From Niallia circulans (GTDB lineage Bacteria; Bacillota; Bacilli; Bacillales; Cytobacillaceae), in assembly GCF_007273535.1 (NCBI RefSeq), contig NZ_RIBP01000001.1, positions 62,001 through 126,000 of the forward strand: a stretch of DNA of 64,000 nucleotides, given 5' to 3'. The notes below the pieces were generated by a model. That model saw only the letters and a list, made by a program, of their open reading frames with translations, was not told where the DNA came from and did no database searches. The translations under genes were made by a program, and so were the position numbers. Position 1 is the first letter of the stretch. Every line of letters starts with the position of its first letter. Below are positions 26,505-36,029 of the stretch, in pieces.

Positions 26505-28332
26505 AAAAGGTCATGCTAACCAAGAGCATATTAACAAAAAACCTGATGAAAATCTAAAAGATGCTAACATGAAAGCCGCTAAAAAAGGCATGAATGTTAA
26601 AAGCCTAAGAGAACTGGCTCTCTATTCCAAGGCGTTCTTTCCAGCAATTATTGTTGCCTTAATTCTTGCTATGGCTGCAGCAATCTTTAGTATTGTTGGC
26701 CCGAATCAGCTAAGCAAGATGACGGATCTTATCACAGAAGGATTAATGGGAAGCATTGATTTAGATGCTGTTTTTGATGTTGCCATTTTACTTGTTTTTT
26801 TGTACGGGTTAGGTTTTATCTTTAACTACATTCAAGGCTTTATTATGGCGACCGTTACCCAAAGAGTTTCTAAGCAATTACGGCAAGATATTTCCGTGAA
26901 AATAAACCGTCTGCCTTTAAAATACTTCGACTCTACTACTACAGGGGATGTTCTTAGCAGAGTAACTAATGATGTGGATATGGTCGGACAGACAATGAAC
27001 CAAAGTATCAGTGGGTTAATCTCAGCAATCACTATGTTTGTGGGCTCATTAATTATGATGTTCTATACAAACTGGATTATGGCCATATCAGCAGTGCTTT
27101 CAACCTTTATTGGATTTGTATTAATGGTTTTTATCATCTCAAAATCACAGCGTTATTTTGCACAGCAGCAAGCAGAACTTGGAAAGCTGAATGGTCATAT
27201 TGAGGAGACATATTCAGGGCATAATGTGGTGAAAGCCTATAATGGAGAGAAGCAGGCAAAACATGATTTCTCTTTAATCAATACAAGATTATATGATAGT
27301 GCATGGAAATCGCAATTTTTGTCAGGTCTCATGATGCCATTAATGATGTTTATTGGCAACTTCGGTTATGTAGTCGTCTGTATCGTTGGTGCTGCCCTTG
27401 TAGTAAATGGAACGATTTCGTTTGGTGTAATCGTTGCTTTTATGCTTTATATCCGCTTGTTTACACAACCACTTCAGCAGCTCGCCCAAGCAGCGACTAA
27501 TCTGCAATCAACAGCAGCAGCTAGTGGAAGGGTCTTTGAATTTTTAAATGAAGCTGAGCTTGTTAAGGAAAGCGACAAGTTAGAGAAATTGGAAAATGTA
27601 AAAGGCGATGTGGAATTTAAGCATGTTCAATTTGGATATGACGAAAGCAAATTAATTATCAAGGATTTCTCTGTAAAGGTCGAAGCAGGACAAAAAGTAG
27701 CAATTGTTGGTCCAACAGGAGCAGGAAAAACAACCTTGATCAACCTGTTGATGCGTTTTTATGAATTAAATGGAGGCGAAATTACCATTGACGGTATTTC
27801 GACAAATCAAATGACAAGAGAATGTTTACATGATCTCTTCTGTATGGTGCTTCAAGATACCTGGGTTTTTGAAGGATCTATTCGTGACAATATCGTCTAC
27901 GCAAGAACTGATGTATCAGAACAAGAGGTTGTGGCAGCCTGTAAAGCAGTTGGACTGGATCACTTCATTAATACGCTGCCAGATAAATACGATACGATCT
28001 TAAATGACAAATCAAGTTTATCCGCAGGACAAAGACAGCTGATAACAATCGCTCGGGCTATGGTGAAAATGGCACCATTACTTATTCTAGATGAAGCAAC
28101 TAGTTCGGTTGATACACGCACAGAAGTCCTTATTCAGCAAGCGATGGATAAACTTACAGAAGGAAAAACATCCTTTGTTATCGCCCACAGGCTTTCTACC
28201 ATAAAAAATGCAGACTTAATTTTAGTGATGAAAGATGGAGATATTATCGAAGCAGGCAACCATCAAGAATTAATCAGCAAGGATGGTTTCTACGCGGAAC
28301 TTTATAATAGCCAGTTTGAAGAAGCTTCTTAA
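26497..28332 (+). CDS. ABC exporter subunit with catalytic ATPase site
   Basis: 611 residues from a TTG start seven bases after AAGGAGGAG, overlapping the previous gene by eight bases; the longer upstream frame lacks a binding site. A polar N-terminal tail of about 40 residues precedes six membrane helices. The ATPase domain has Walker A GPTGAGKTT, Walker B LLILDEATSSVD with the catalytic Glu and the switch His (VIAHRLST). Its signature is LSAGQ rather than LSGGQ. It completes the heterodimer with the 24747 product. Confidence 0.95.
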   Translation: MDEKGHANQEHINKKPDENLKDANMKAAKKGMNVKSLRELALYSKAFFPAIIVALILAMAAAIFSIVGPNQLSKMTDLITEGLMGSIDLDAVFDVAILLVFLYGLGFIFNYIQGFIMATVTQRVSKQLRQDISVKINRLPLKYFDSTTTGDVLSRVTNDVDMVGQTMNQSISGLISAITMFVGSLIMMFYTNWIMAISAVLSTFIGFVLMVFIISKSQRYFAQQQAELGKLNGHIEETYSGHNVVKAYNGEKQAKHDFSLINTRLYDSAWKSQFLSGLMMPLMMFIGNFGYVVVCIVGAALVVNGTISFGVIVAFMLYIRLFTQPLQQLAQAATNLQSTAAASGRVFEFLNEAELVKESDKLEKLENVKGDVEFKHVQFGYDESKLIIKDFSVKVEAGQKVAIVGPTGAGKTTLINLLMRFYELNGGEITIDGISTNQMTRECLHDLFCMVLQDTWVFEGSIRDNIVYARTDVSEQEVVAACKAVGLDHFINTLPDKYDTILNDKSSLSAGQRQLITIARAMVKMAPLLILDEATSSVDTRTEVLIQQAMDKLTEGKTSFVIAHRLSTIKNADLILVMKDGDIIEAGNHQELISKDGFYAELYNSQFEEAS

Positions 28333-28334
28333 GC

Positions 28335-28620
28335 ATGAATTTTGAAATTAATAAAGTATGGCTTTAAAATTAGTTCGTTTCATTACGCTTCACCCACTCG
28401 CTTACAGCGGGGAGGTTATGGAGCCTCCTCGTCTTCGCCTGCGGGGTTTCATCCTTTCCTCTATTTCCTTTAGTAGTCGAGTGGCTTCCGCTCCATTCCA
28501 CTAAGATTTTTAATTATTGGTTATAAAACGTAAAACACAAAAAAACCAAACTATTAATCATAATGATAAAATAGTTTGGTTTTGAAATAGACTTAAATCC
28601 TTATGTCTCCGCTTTCTTTC
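28335..28620. repeat. Dispersed intergenic repeat, copy A
   Basis: Shares an ordered set of blocks with 47131-47390: AGTTCGTTTCATT, a GCGGGGAGG...GGAGCCTCCTCG segment able to form a stem, CTAAGATTT then TAATTATTG, and AGACTTAAAT near the right end. This copy has about 60 extra bases in the middle, bounded by CACTCG and CGAGTG. No open frame. It fills the gap after the ABC exporter. Confidence 0.75.
28541..28586 (+). terminator. Terminator-like hairpin after the ABC exporter
   Basis: AAAACCAAACTATT (28542-28555) pairs with AATAGTTTGGTTTT (28570-28583). It lies inside repeat copy A and is nearly symmetrical, so it could serve both strands. Confidence 0.65.
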
Positions 28621-28671
28621 ACCCAATTTATTGTCAATTAGAATGGCTCTCTTTGTCACAATCTTCTCTTG

Positions 28672-29043
28672 TTAACGATGTTGGTCAACAAGAATTTGAT
28701 TTCCGTCTGGATCTTCAATGAAAAAATGAGCTGGTCCTTCTTTTGTTTCAACGGCATCAGAAAGTATATTTATACCCTCAGACTTAAGTTGTTTATAAAT
28801 TTCTCGGACGTCTGTAAACGATTCGAGATTTTCTGCGTTTTGATCCCAGCCTGGATTAAAGGTTAGAATATTCTTTTCAAACATTCCTTGGAATAAGCCA
28901 ATAATGCTATTTTCATTTTTCATAATCAGCCAATTATTAGCTATGTCACCACCTAAAGCTTCAAATCCTAATTTTTCGTAGAAAGCTTTGGAAACATGGA
29001 TGTCTTTTACGTTTAAGCTTACAGAAAAAGCACCTAATTTCAT
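28672..29043 (-). CDS. VOC-family (glyoxalase/bleomycin-resistance-like) protein
   Basis: 123 residues, two beta-alpha-beta-beta-beta modules of the vicinal-oxygen-chelate fold. N-terminal FSVSLNVKDIHVSKAFYEKL and C-terminal HFFIEDPDGNQILVDQH are typical. Such proteins bind a metal and act as lyases, dioxygenases or drug-binding proteins; the specific role cannot be told. Single gene on the minus strand with GGGAG upstream. Confidence 0.85.
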   Translation of the reverse strand: MKLGAFSVSLNVKDIHVSKAFYEKLGFEALGGDIANNWLIMKNENSIIGLFQGMFEKNILTFNPGWDQNAENLESFTDVREIYKQLKSEGINILSDAVETKEGPAHFFIEDPDGNQILVDQHR

Positions 29044-29249
29044 TTGTTTATCTCCCTTTTTTGTGAATTTTCGGAAAAACTTTATTTCATTTTACTATAA
29101 ATGAGTAAGTGAATACTAGCATGGTTAAATAGTTTTCAGTAGAGCCTTACTTTTTGTGAATAGTTCCATAAAAATGAGCAATTCTGCTATATTTTGCCCT
29201 TTTCAGGGTAAAGTAAAAGGAATCATTCCAACTAAAAGGGGAGTTTCAT

Positions 29250-29540
29250 TTGACTAATATTTATAATCTCTATAGCTCAGACGAAAACCATTTAGGCATA
29301 AGTAAGTCCTATCATATTCAATGTGACTTACCTCCGCATAAATTCCGGCAAATTTTGATGGAATTCCGTCAAAATAATACGGTAGGCAATGACATTCAGG
29401 CGTTTGTTGATTATTTAAAGGAAACATTTCCTGAGAGTTTCCACACCTTTGATTATGATGATGTTGTCCAGTTTGACGCAGATCAAGAGAATAGTGCAAT
29501 TTTAACTAATTTGACTGATCAAATGAACAAGCCAGTTTAA
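29250..29540 (+). CDS. Hypothetical protein
   Basis: 96 residues from a TTG start six bases after AAAAGGGGAG. Acidic, soluble, no membrane segment. The C-terminal half (FHTFDYDDVVQFDADQEN) is rich in Asp. No family recognised. It forms a single-gene unit closed by the strong terminator at 29586. Confidence 0.65.
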   Translation: MTNIYNLYSSDENHLGISKSYHIQCDLPPHKFRQILMEFRQNNTVGNDIQAFVDYLKETFPESFHTFDYDDVVQFDADQENSAILTNLTDQMNKPV

Positions 29541-29585
29541 TCGACCGGTTGATTCTAGTAACATGAATTAACCCATCGTCTGCAC

Positions 29586-29627
29586 AAAACACCAACCCGC
29601 GCTTAAGAAGTGGGTTGGTGTTTTTTG
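29586..29627 (+). terminator. Terminator of the 96-aa hypothetical gene
   Basis: AACACCAACCC pairs with GGGTTGGTGTT around a short loop and is followed by a T-rich run. Confidence 0.9.
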
Positions 29628-29751
29628 TTTGTGCAAAGCTGTATTCGTTTTTGTTTGCATTAGTGTATTTATTAACGCATAAAGTTAATAACGATACTTT
29701 GCTCTGTTTGTTATCTTTCCATATAGCCAAATTAAGAAGTGAGGATAATCT

Positions 29752-30147
29752 ATGTTAGAAACAATTAAGAGAATTAAATGGAAAACAGCAGTGAATATGG
29801 GGATATTGTTCTACACATTAACAGTACTGCTGCATGTTCTTATTCTATGCGGTGTTATTCCATTCACGATTGTTAATGGCGGACACTCTCAGGACTTCGG
29901 AACTCAAGTGCCAATCTCTATAATGAATCTCACAATTAGTATAATTGGCGGAGTTTTTACGCTAGTTATTGGAAGGATTGTGACTAAACGTAAAAGGGGA
30001 ATAACCATGGTCTGCTGGTTTTTTGTTGCACTATGGTCCTTCGGATTCGCTCAGCAGCTTGTTGGAACAACATTTGAAAGACTGTTTTGTTCGATAATTT
30101 TGCTTCTTGGAGTTATAGCAAACTTGCGTATGGCAGTGGGAAAATAG
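29752..30147 (+). CDS. Four-helix membrane protein of unknown function
   Basis: 131 residues with hydrophobic segments at about 14-38, 56-76, 85-103 and 109-127; a basic KRKRG follows helix 2. GAAGTGAGGATAAT precedes ATG. No family recognised. It lies between two unrelated genes and has no clear partner. Confidence 0.65.
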   Translation: MLETIKRIKWKTAVNMGILFYTLTVLLHVLILCGVIPFTIVNGGHSQDFGTQVPISIMNLTISIIGGVFTLVIGRIVTKRKRGITMVCWFFVALWSFGFAQQLVGTTFERLFCSIILLLGVIANLRMAVGK

Positions 30148-30312
30148 CAGTGAACAGGTGTCCTGTAACACTATTTGCTAATAAACGAAGGTAGCATTAC
30201 ACCGAGTCACATTATCGAACAGCAACAGATTTGCCAGGGAAGATACTTTACAAAAACTATTTTATTTTAAATAATAAATTTAACAGACAGTTTTTTAGAA
30301 AAGGTGATCGCA

Positions 30313-31194
30313 GTGTTATTACAAGAAAAAATGAAAACTTTAAAGTTTTCACCTAATGAAAGGATCGTTTTGGACTTTATTCTAGAAAAGCAAGAACTAA
30401 TTGATGAATACTCGACAACAATGATTGCAGAAGAGACATATACTTCTCCATCCATTTTGGTAAGGATTTCAAAAAAACTAGGCTTTAATGGTTGGAATGA
30501 ATGGAAAAAAGCCTTTCTTAAAGAAGTGAACTACTTAAAAACAAATTTCACAGATTTAGACGCAAATGCTCCTTTCACAGAACAAGACTCTATTATGAAT
30601 ATTTCCAGTAAAATTACACAAATACATATTGAAAGTGCTAAAGACACATTATCTCTTATTAACCAAAATTCCTTGCAAAAGGCAGTAAGATTATTAAGTA
30701 ACAGTAGTGAAGTAAAGGTTTTTACGATATCTAATTTAACTTTTTTAGGGCAGGAATTCGTGTATAAATTGAGGCATATTGGTAAAAAAGCAGACACAAA
30801 TCCGACAGAAAGCATGATGTATCAAGAAGCAGTCATGACATCAGCGATGGATTGTGCTGTCTGTATTTCTTATTCAGGTGAATCTGCATCGCTTTTGGAA
30901 ACAGCTAATCACTTAAAAACAAATAAGGTTCCGATCATTGCTATTACAAGCATTGGAGAAAACAGCTTGTCCAGACTAGCAGATGTAACATTGCATATTA
31001 CAACAAGAGAAAAATCGTATACAAAAATTGCTGGATTTGCCTCACTTGAATCGATTTCTCTTATTTTAGATATTCTATACTCCTGCTTATTTTCTGTTTC
31101 ATATGATAAAAACTATGACTTTAAAGTGAAATTAGCTCAAAGAACGGAAACACGAGAAATTAATAATCAGATTATTAAAGAGGAAGAGCAATAA
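30313..31194 (+). CDS. RpiR-family transcriptional regulator
   Basis: About 293 residues: HTH_6 at the N-terminus (IAEETYTSPSILVRISKKLG) and a SIS domain (VKVFTISNLTFLGQEF; CISYSGESASLLETA). GTG 30313 is chosen over GTG 30304 because AAAGGTGAT lies just upstream of the former and overlaps the latter. Proteins of this type sense sugar phosphates. The next gene, a reductase/epimerase 140 bases on, is the likeliest local target. Confidence 0.87.
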   Translation: MLLQEKMKTLKFSPNERIVLDFILEKQELIDEYSTTMIAEETYTSPSILVRISKKLGFNGWNEWKKAFLKEVNYLKTNFTDLDANAPFTEQDSIMNISSKITQIHIESAKDTLSLINQNSLQKAVRLLSNSSEVKVFTISNLTFLGQEFVYKLRHIGKKADTNPTESMMYQEAVMTSAMDCAVCISYSGESASLLETANHLKTNKVPIIAITSIGENSLSRLADVTLHITTREKSYTKIAGFASLESISLILDILYSCLFSVSYDKNYDFKVKLAQRTETREINNQIIKEEEQ

Positions 31195-31333
31195 GATTAA
31201 GAGAAATTGAAAAGCTTTTTACGTTTTCTTGCTATTAACACAGAAAAAAATAGAAAACACTTCGAAGTTGATTGAAAGCCGTTTCATTTTTAGTTAATCT
31301 CTGTTAAATTCGATTTCAAGGGAGGAATGATTG

Positions 31334-32284
31334 ATGAAGGTCGTTGTTATCGGTGGTTGTGGGCATATAGGATCTTATTTAGTTCCAAAGTTAGTGAAAG
31401 CAGGCTTTAATGTTTCTAATATAAGCAGAGGGAAAAGCAAGCCATATACGCTTGATTATGCATGGAATGAAGTTACTAATATTATTTTAGATAGAAATAA
31501 TGATGAAGCATTTGCTGAAAAAATCGCAGCAATGGAAGCTGATATTGTCATCGATTTAATTAATTTCACTTTAGAAGATACGAAGAAAATGGTGGAGGCT
31601 CTTAAAAATACAAGATTGTCTCATTATTTATTTTGTTCCTCTATTTGGGCACATGGCCGGGCTGAAATGTTACCTGTAATAGAGGATTGTGTTAAAGAGC
31701 CGATTTGTGAGTATGGCAGCGAAAAGTACAAATGTGAACAATACTTGCAGGAGCAATTTCGTGTAAATGGCTTCCCTGCAACTACTATTATGCCAGGACA
31801 AATTTCTGGTCCAGGCTGGAATATCATTAGTCCGTTAGGAAATGTTAATCCTGACGTTTTTCAAACAATTGCTGACGGAAAAGAAATCTTTCTTCCTAAT
31901 TTGGGGATGGAAACATTACATCATGTTCATGCAGACGATGTTGCACAAGTATTTATCAATGCTATTACGCATAGAAACCAAGCTTTAGGTGAAAGCTTCC
32001 ATGCAGTTGCTGCAGATTCCATGACCTTATATGGATATGCAAAAGCAATGTATCGTTTCTTTAGCCAAGAACCGAAAATCAGTTTTCTTCCATGGGATAA
32101 GTGGTGTGAGTATGTCGAAAAGGAAGCTGATATTAGCTCTTCCTATTATCATCTTGCACGCAGTGGTCAATTTAGTGTCGAAAAGGGAAAAAGGCTTCTT
32201 GAATATCAACCACGTTATACTACATTAGAAACAGTTGAAGAAAGTGTTAAAAATTATTTGGAGAGAAATCTGGTTAATATATAG
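31334..32284 (+). CDS. NAD-dependent epimerase/dehydratase-family protein
   Basis: 316 residues, extended SDR. The Rossmann motif VIGGCGHIGSYL is at the N-terminus. The usual Tyr-x3-Lys appears as YGSEKYKCEQYL near residue 132. It probably acts on a nucleotide sugar or sugar derivative; the C-terminal domain gives no clue to which. ATG 31334 is seven bases after GGAGGA. It follows an RpiR-family regulator, which suggests sugar-responsive expression. Confidence 0.85.
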   Translation: MKVVVIGGCGHIGSYLVPKLVKAGFNVSNISRGKSKPYTLDYAWNEVTNIILDRNNDEAFAEKIAAMEADIVIDLINFTLEDTKKMVEALKNTRLSHYLFCSSIWAHGRAEMLPVIEDCVKEPICEYGSEKYKCEQYLQEQFRVNGFPATTIMPGQISGPGWNIISPLGNVNPDVFQTIADGKEIFLPNLGMETLHHVHADDVAQVFINAITHRNQALGESFHAVAADSMTLYGYAKAMYRFFSQEPKISFLPWDKWCEYVEKEADISSSYYHLARSGQFSVEKGKRLLEYQPRYTTLETVEESVKNYLERNLVNI

Positions 32285-32351
32285 AGTGGTGAGCTAATTC
32301 AATAAAGTTCTGATTATTACTAAATGAAAATACAGATTATATTTTTTTAAT

Positions 32352-32380
32352 GGCTGCCTTACATTAGGCAGCTTTTTTTG
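32352..32380 (+). terminator. Terminator of the epimerase gene
   Basis: GCTGCCT (32353-32359), a short loop, AGGCAGC (32366-32372), then seven T residues. Confidence 0.9.
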
Positions 32381-32390
32381 TACTTGTAGA

Positions 32391-32525
32391 GTGAGTGAGT
32401 TGGTTGGTTTCGAATACAGTTCAGGAGTAAAAGAAATCAAGTTTACTTCTGAAGAATTAATACATCTTAAGGCTGACAAAGATATATTTCTTAAGGTTGA
32501 TTACTGTATTGGCGATGTAAAGTAA
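32391..32525 (+). pseudogene. Possible gene remnant (44-codon frame without ribosome binding site)
   Basis: A GTG-initiated frame with protein-like composition (contains VKEIKFTSEELIHLKADKDI and ends CIGDVK) follows a terminator directly and has no ribosome binding site. It reads like the C-terminal end of a lost gene, but it is too short to assign and could be chance. Confidence 0.3.
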
Positions 32526-32594
32526 TATGGACTAAGAGTTACATAGAAAATAATGTAAAAAGCGTTGGTCAAACCAAGAAAAGGGAGTGAGAAA

Positions 32595-33563
32595 TTGAGT
32601 GTAAGAAGGAAAAGAAAGTTTATAGCTGTAATGAAAATCATTTTGTTAGTGATATTGTCGGCTCTCGTTATTTGGTTTGTATGCAGTAATTTACTAACTA
32701 TTTACGAAAAGAAGAAATATCCGGCAATAGGAGAGCTAGTAGAAGTAGACGGAAAGAATATGCATGTCTATAAAAAGGGGGAAGGAAAAAACACAATTGT
32801 TTTATTAAGCGGGCTTGGAACGACCGCACCAGTTCTTGACTTCGAGCCGTTAGTTAATGAATTAGCAAAGAAAAATAATGTCGTTGTAGCAGAAGCCTTT
32901 GGATATGGTTGGAGCGATATAACCGAGAAAGAACGAACCGTTGAAAACATAATTGAGGAGCTGAGAGCAGCTTTACAGGCAGCTAATATCAGTGGTCCAT
33001 ATGTATTAATGCCCCACTCTATATCAGGAATTTATAGTATGTACTATGCCAATACATATCCAGAGGAAGTCAAAGCAATTATCGGAATAGATCCCACATT
33101 GCCTCAGGCGTTAAATTATTTCGATGAATCAGCTCCTTCCATGCCAAAGTATATGAGTTATTTAGCCCCAACAGGTGTGGCGAGGTTAGCTACATATATA
33201 ACTCCAGACAGCTTACTGCCGATTGCTGAAGAAGACACATACTCTAATATAAACTTAAAAACTACAAAAGCTGTCACTGCCTGGAAAGGCTACAATAAGA
33301 ATATAGTGAGTGAAGCAAACGAGATTAAAGATAACATCAACAAAACAAAAAAAATGACTTTTTCGGCTGATTTACCAGTTCTGATTTTCACTAAGGAGGA
33401 GGAATTGAATAATCAAGGTAAGTCAAATATCACCTTTTATGAAGACCAACTAACCAATGTAGATCATAAAAAAATAGTTAGCCTAGATGGACATCATTAT
33501 TTACATTGGACTTATTTCAAGGAAATGAGTAAAACAGTTAACGATTTTTTAAAGATTCAATGA
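32595..33563 (+). CDS. Membrane-anchored alpha/beta hydrolase
   Basis: 322 residues from TTG 32595, preceded by AAGGGAG. A basic N-terminus (RRKRKF) and one membrane helix (about 12-34) anchor the protein; the hydrolase domain is predicted outside the membrane. The nucleophile elbow is PHSISGIYSM (Ser flanked as H-S-I-S-G) and the catalytic His is in GHHYLHWTY near the end. An esterase or lipase-like role is likely; the substrate is unknown. Confidence 0.85.
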   Translation: MSVRRKRKFIAVMKIILLVILSALVIWFVCSNLLTIYEKKKYPAIGELVEVDGKNMHVYKKGEGKNTIVLLSGLGTTAPVLDFEPLVNELAKKNNVVVAEAFGYGWSDITEKERTVENIIEELRAALQAANISGPYVLMPHSISGIYSMYYANTYPEEVKAIIGIDPTLPQALNYFDESAPSMPKYMSYLAPTGVARLATYITPDSLLPIAEEDTYSNINLKTTKAVTAWKGYNKNIVSEANEIKDNINKTKKMTFSADLPVLIFTKEEELNNQGKSNITFYEDQLTNVDHKKIVSLDGHHYLHWTYFKEMSKTVNDFLKIQ

Positions 33564-33616
33564 CATGAATTTAATGATTATCTGACTCTGCGAAACTGTG
33601 ATACAAATTAACAATA

Positions 33617-33660
33617 ATAAGGGATATTATCCTCGTTCATTGGATACTATCCCTTAAGTT
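33617..33660. terminator. Terminator-like hairpin between convergent genes
   Basis: AAGGGATA (33619-33626) and TATCCCTT (33648-33655) form a stem between the hydrolase and the minus-strand ROK gene; T-tracts are weak on both strands. Confidence 0.45.
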
Positions 33661-33678
33661 AGTAGCTTATTAATGCAA

Positions 33679-34893
33679 TTATAAAGGCAGTTCCTCTGTA
33701 TAATAGTCTAATACCATACAGCCTGCGCCTTGTGCGACAATATTGTATGCATCAGCTGATTTTACCATTGTAATATTGGCATTTGCATAGTGTGTCAGTC
33801 GGTTGCTTGCTGCTTTAGCAGCTGCTTCAAAGAAAAGCGGTTTCGGGACTAAAGTTCCCCCGAAGATAACAACTTCGGGACGTAACAGGAAAATGAGATT
33901 ACTTAAGCCGACGCCAAAATAATAAGCAGCTTCTTCCACAACTTCTAAACAAAGTGGATCGTTTTGTTCTAGCGCGTTTAAAATATGGTGGAAGTTAATA
34001 TCCTCCAGGTTACTTAGCTTTTCTTGCAGAAGAGAAGCTTTCCCACGTTTTAAGAGACGTAATACTTCATCACGGATGGCTGGCAAACTACTATAAGCTT
34101 GCAGACATCCATATGCTCCACATGAGCAACGGCGCCCATGAATATCAATGATGATATGCCCAAAAGCGTCCTCCATTTCAAACTTGTTCGTAACCAATCT
34201 GCCTTGAGAAATAGTTCCACAACGAATGCCGATATCACTTGATACAAAAACTAGATTTTCGGTATCCTGCCAGTAATTCAACCTATATTCCGCTAGTGCT
34301 GCTAAATCTGTTCCATTATCGAGGAAAACAGGGACATTATTCGTTTGTTTTAAACAGTCTACTAAATTTATATCCCATCCACCTGCAGGGAAGGAATGGG
34401 TAGAGGTAATCATTCCTTTTGCTGCATCAAAACGGTCAAGCACCCCAACGCCTATTCCTAATAATTTATCCTTTGGAATGTTATTTTTTATCAGCAATTG
34501 ATCAACGCAGGCTGTTATATAGTTTAATGTAAATTCCCCCGTACATTCAGCAGTCATTTTTAGCTTTTCAACACTTACAATATTCAGTTTTATATCAAGT
34601 AGTAGTACTGTTGTGTAAAAACTGGTGATTTCGATACCAATTAAGTAATAAGCATCTGGCCTGATTACGTACATTAACGGTTTCCGACCGCCACTTGATT
34701 TCCCTTCGCCACTATCATAGATAAGCCCTTCATCCACAAGCTCCTCCAGTAAACGAGCACAAGTGACATGCTTAAAGCCTGTGAGCTCCGTTAATCTATT
34801 TATTTTAACTGGTCCCAATTTACGAACCAAGCTATATAAAAGCTTAAGGTTTCTTGCTTTTGGCGATGAAACTTCGGTAAATTTTTTTAGCAT
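33679..34893 (-). CDS. ROK-family transcriptional regulator
   Basis: 404 residues: an N-terminal winged helix (NRLTELTGFKHVTCARLLEE) followed by the ROK sugar-binding domain. The zinc motif is CSCGAYGCLQA, with Gln where ROK proteins usually have Glu. The kinase residues are degraded (LDNGTDLAALAE in place of the Asn-Asp ATP-site block; AFGH in place of ExGH), as expected of a repressor. The start at 34893 follows GGGGGAAACAC; a longer frame lacks a site. It is divergent from the purine genes at 35172. Confidence 0.87.
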   Translation of the reverse strand: MLKKFTEVSSPKARNLKLLYSLVRKLGPVKINRLTELTGFKHVTCARLLEELVDEGLIYDSGEGKSSGGRKPLMYVIRPDAYYLIGIEITSFYTTVLLLDIKLNIVSVEKLKMTAECTGEFTLNYITACVDQLLIKNNIPKDKLLGIGVGVLDRFDAAKGMITSTHSFPAGGWDINLVDCLKQTNNVPVFLDNGTDLAALAEYRLNYWQDTENLVFVSSDIGIRCGTISQGRLVTNKFEMEDAFGHIIIDIHGRRCSCGAYGCLQAYSSLPAIRDEVLRLLKRGKASLLQEKLSNLEDINFHHILNALEQNDPLCLEVVEEAAYYFGVGLSNLIFLLRPEVVIFGGTLVPKPLFFEAAAKAASNRLTHYANANITMVKSADAYNIVAQGAGCMVLDYYTEELPL

Positions 34894-35079
34894 GTGTTTC
34901 CCCCATAATTGGCCTATAAGGCTATCGCTTATGTCCATTTTATCTAAAATTAACATAAAGCAAAAGGTCATATGTAAAATACTTTTTTTATAAAATAATA
35001 AAAGTGTTGGGAAAATGGTCATATTACTATAATAAACCAATTTGATTATTTGGCTTTTTATATAAATGATAAAAAGTTA

Positions 35080-35108
35080 TTTACATATTAAGATTAACCT
35101 ATTAAACT
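35080..35108 (+). promoter_or_regulatory. Possible promoter of the purine phosphorylase gene
   Basis: TTTACA (35080-35085), 17-bp spacer, TAAACT (35103-35108), about 60 bases before the start codon. Confidence 0.4.
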
Positions 35109-35171
35109 GACGATAGCAGAAGTATTTTAAACTATAAGAAATTTTTATATTCATTCAAGGAGGAGTTAGTA

Positions 35172-35990
35172 ATGCACAAAACAACCGAAATTTTCGAGGC
35201 AAGAGATTTTATCATGACTAAGACAGCGTATCGCCCGACGATTGGTTTAATTCTCGGGTCTGGCTTAGGGGATCTGGCAGACGAAATAGAAAACCCTCTT
35301 ATCATTCCGTATAGTGAAATTCCTCACTTTGCAAAATCTGCGGCAGTAGGGCATGCAAATGAATTGGTTATTGGAAACTTAAATGGGAAAACAGTTCTGG
35401 CGATGAAGGGACGTTTTCATTATTATGAAGGATTCACCTTGGATGAGGTAACATTTCCTGTACGTGTTATGAAGGCTCTTGGTGTAGAAGAATTAATCAT
35501 CACAAATGCTTGCGGTGCAATAAACACAAGCTTTAATCCAGGCGATTTAATGCTAATTACAGACCACCTTAATCTGGTAGGTACAAATCCATTAATCGGG
35601 CCAAATAATGCTGAGTTAGGCACTCGTTTTCCAGACGTTTCGGAAGTATATAATCGCAATTTGCGAGCTATTGCTACTGAGGTTGCTAAAGAACAAAATA
35701 CGACTTTGCAAAATGGAGTTTATGCATGGTGGAGCGGGCCTGCTTATGAAACACCAGCAGAAATCCGCATGATTCGAACATTAGGAGCAGATGCAGTTGG
35801 AATGTCAACCGTTCCAGAAGCGATAGTAGCTGTTCATGGACAAATGAAGGTACTTGGTATTTCCTGCTTAACAAATATGGCATGTGGAATTCTCGATCAA
35901 CCGCTAAGCCATGACGAGGTAATTGAAACAGCAGCGATGGTGAGGGAGAAGTTTATTCAATTAGTTAAAGGAATCATCGAGAAAATGTAA
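35172..35990 (+). CDS. Purine nucleoside phosphorylase (trimeric, PNP-I type)
   Basis: 272 residues. Phosphate loop GLILGSGLGDLAD, active-site GRFHYYEG, NACGAIN, the GPAYETPAE block and CLTNMACGI are all present; Asn in the last block is typical of enzymes using inosine and guanosine. It splits nucleosides into base plus ribose-1-phosphate. In the GVYA...GPAYETPAE block two Trp residues (AWWSGP) replace the more usual small residues. AAGGAGGAG precedes ATG. It is followed by a deaminase, so the pair probably serves purine salvage. Confidence 0.95.
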   Translation: MHKTTEIFEARDFIMTKTAYRPTIGLILGSGLGDLADEIENPLIIPYSEIPHFAKSAAVGHANELVIGNLNGKTVLAMKGRFHYYEGFTLDEVTFPVRVMKALGVEELIITNACGAINTSFNPGDLMLITDHLNLVGTNPLIGPNNAELGTRFPDVSEVYNRNLRAIATEVAKEQNTTLQNGVYAWWSGPAYETPAEIRMIRTLGADAVGMSTVPEAIVAVHGQMKVLGISCLTNMACGILDQPLSHDEVIETAAMVREKFIQLVKGIIEKM

Positions 35991-36029
35991 GTACGATTAA
36001 TCTAGTTATTGGAATGGAGCTACTATTTA

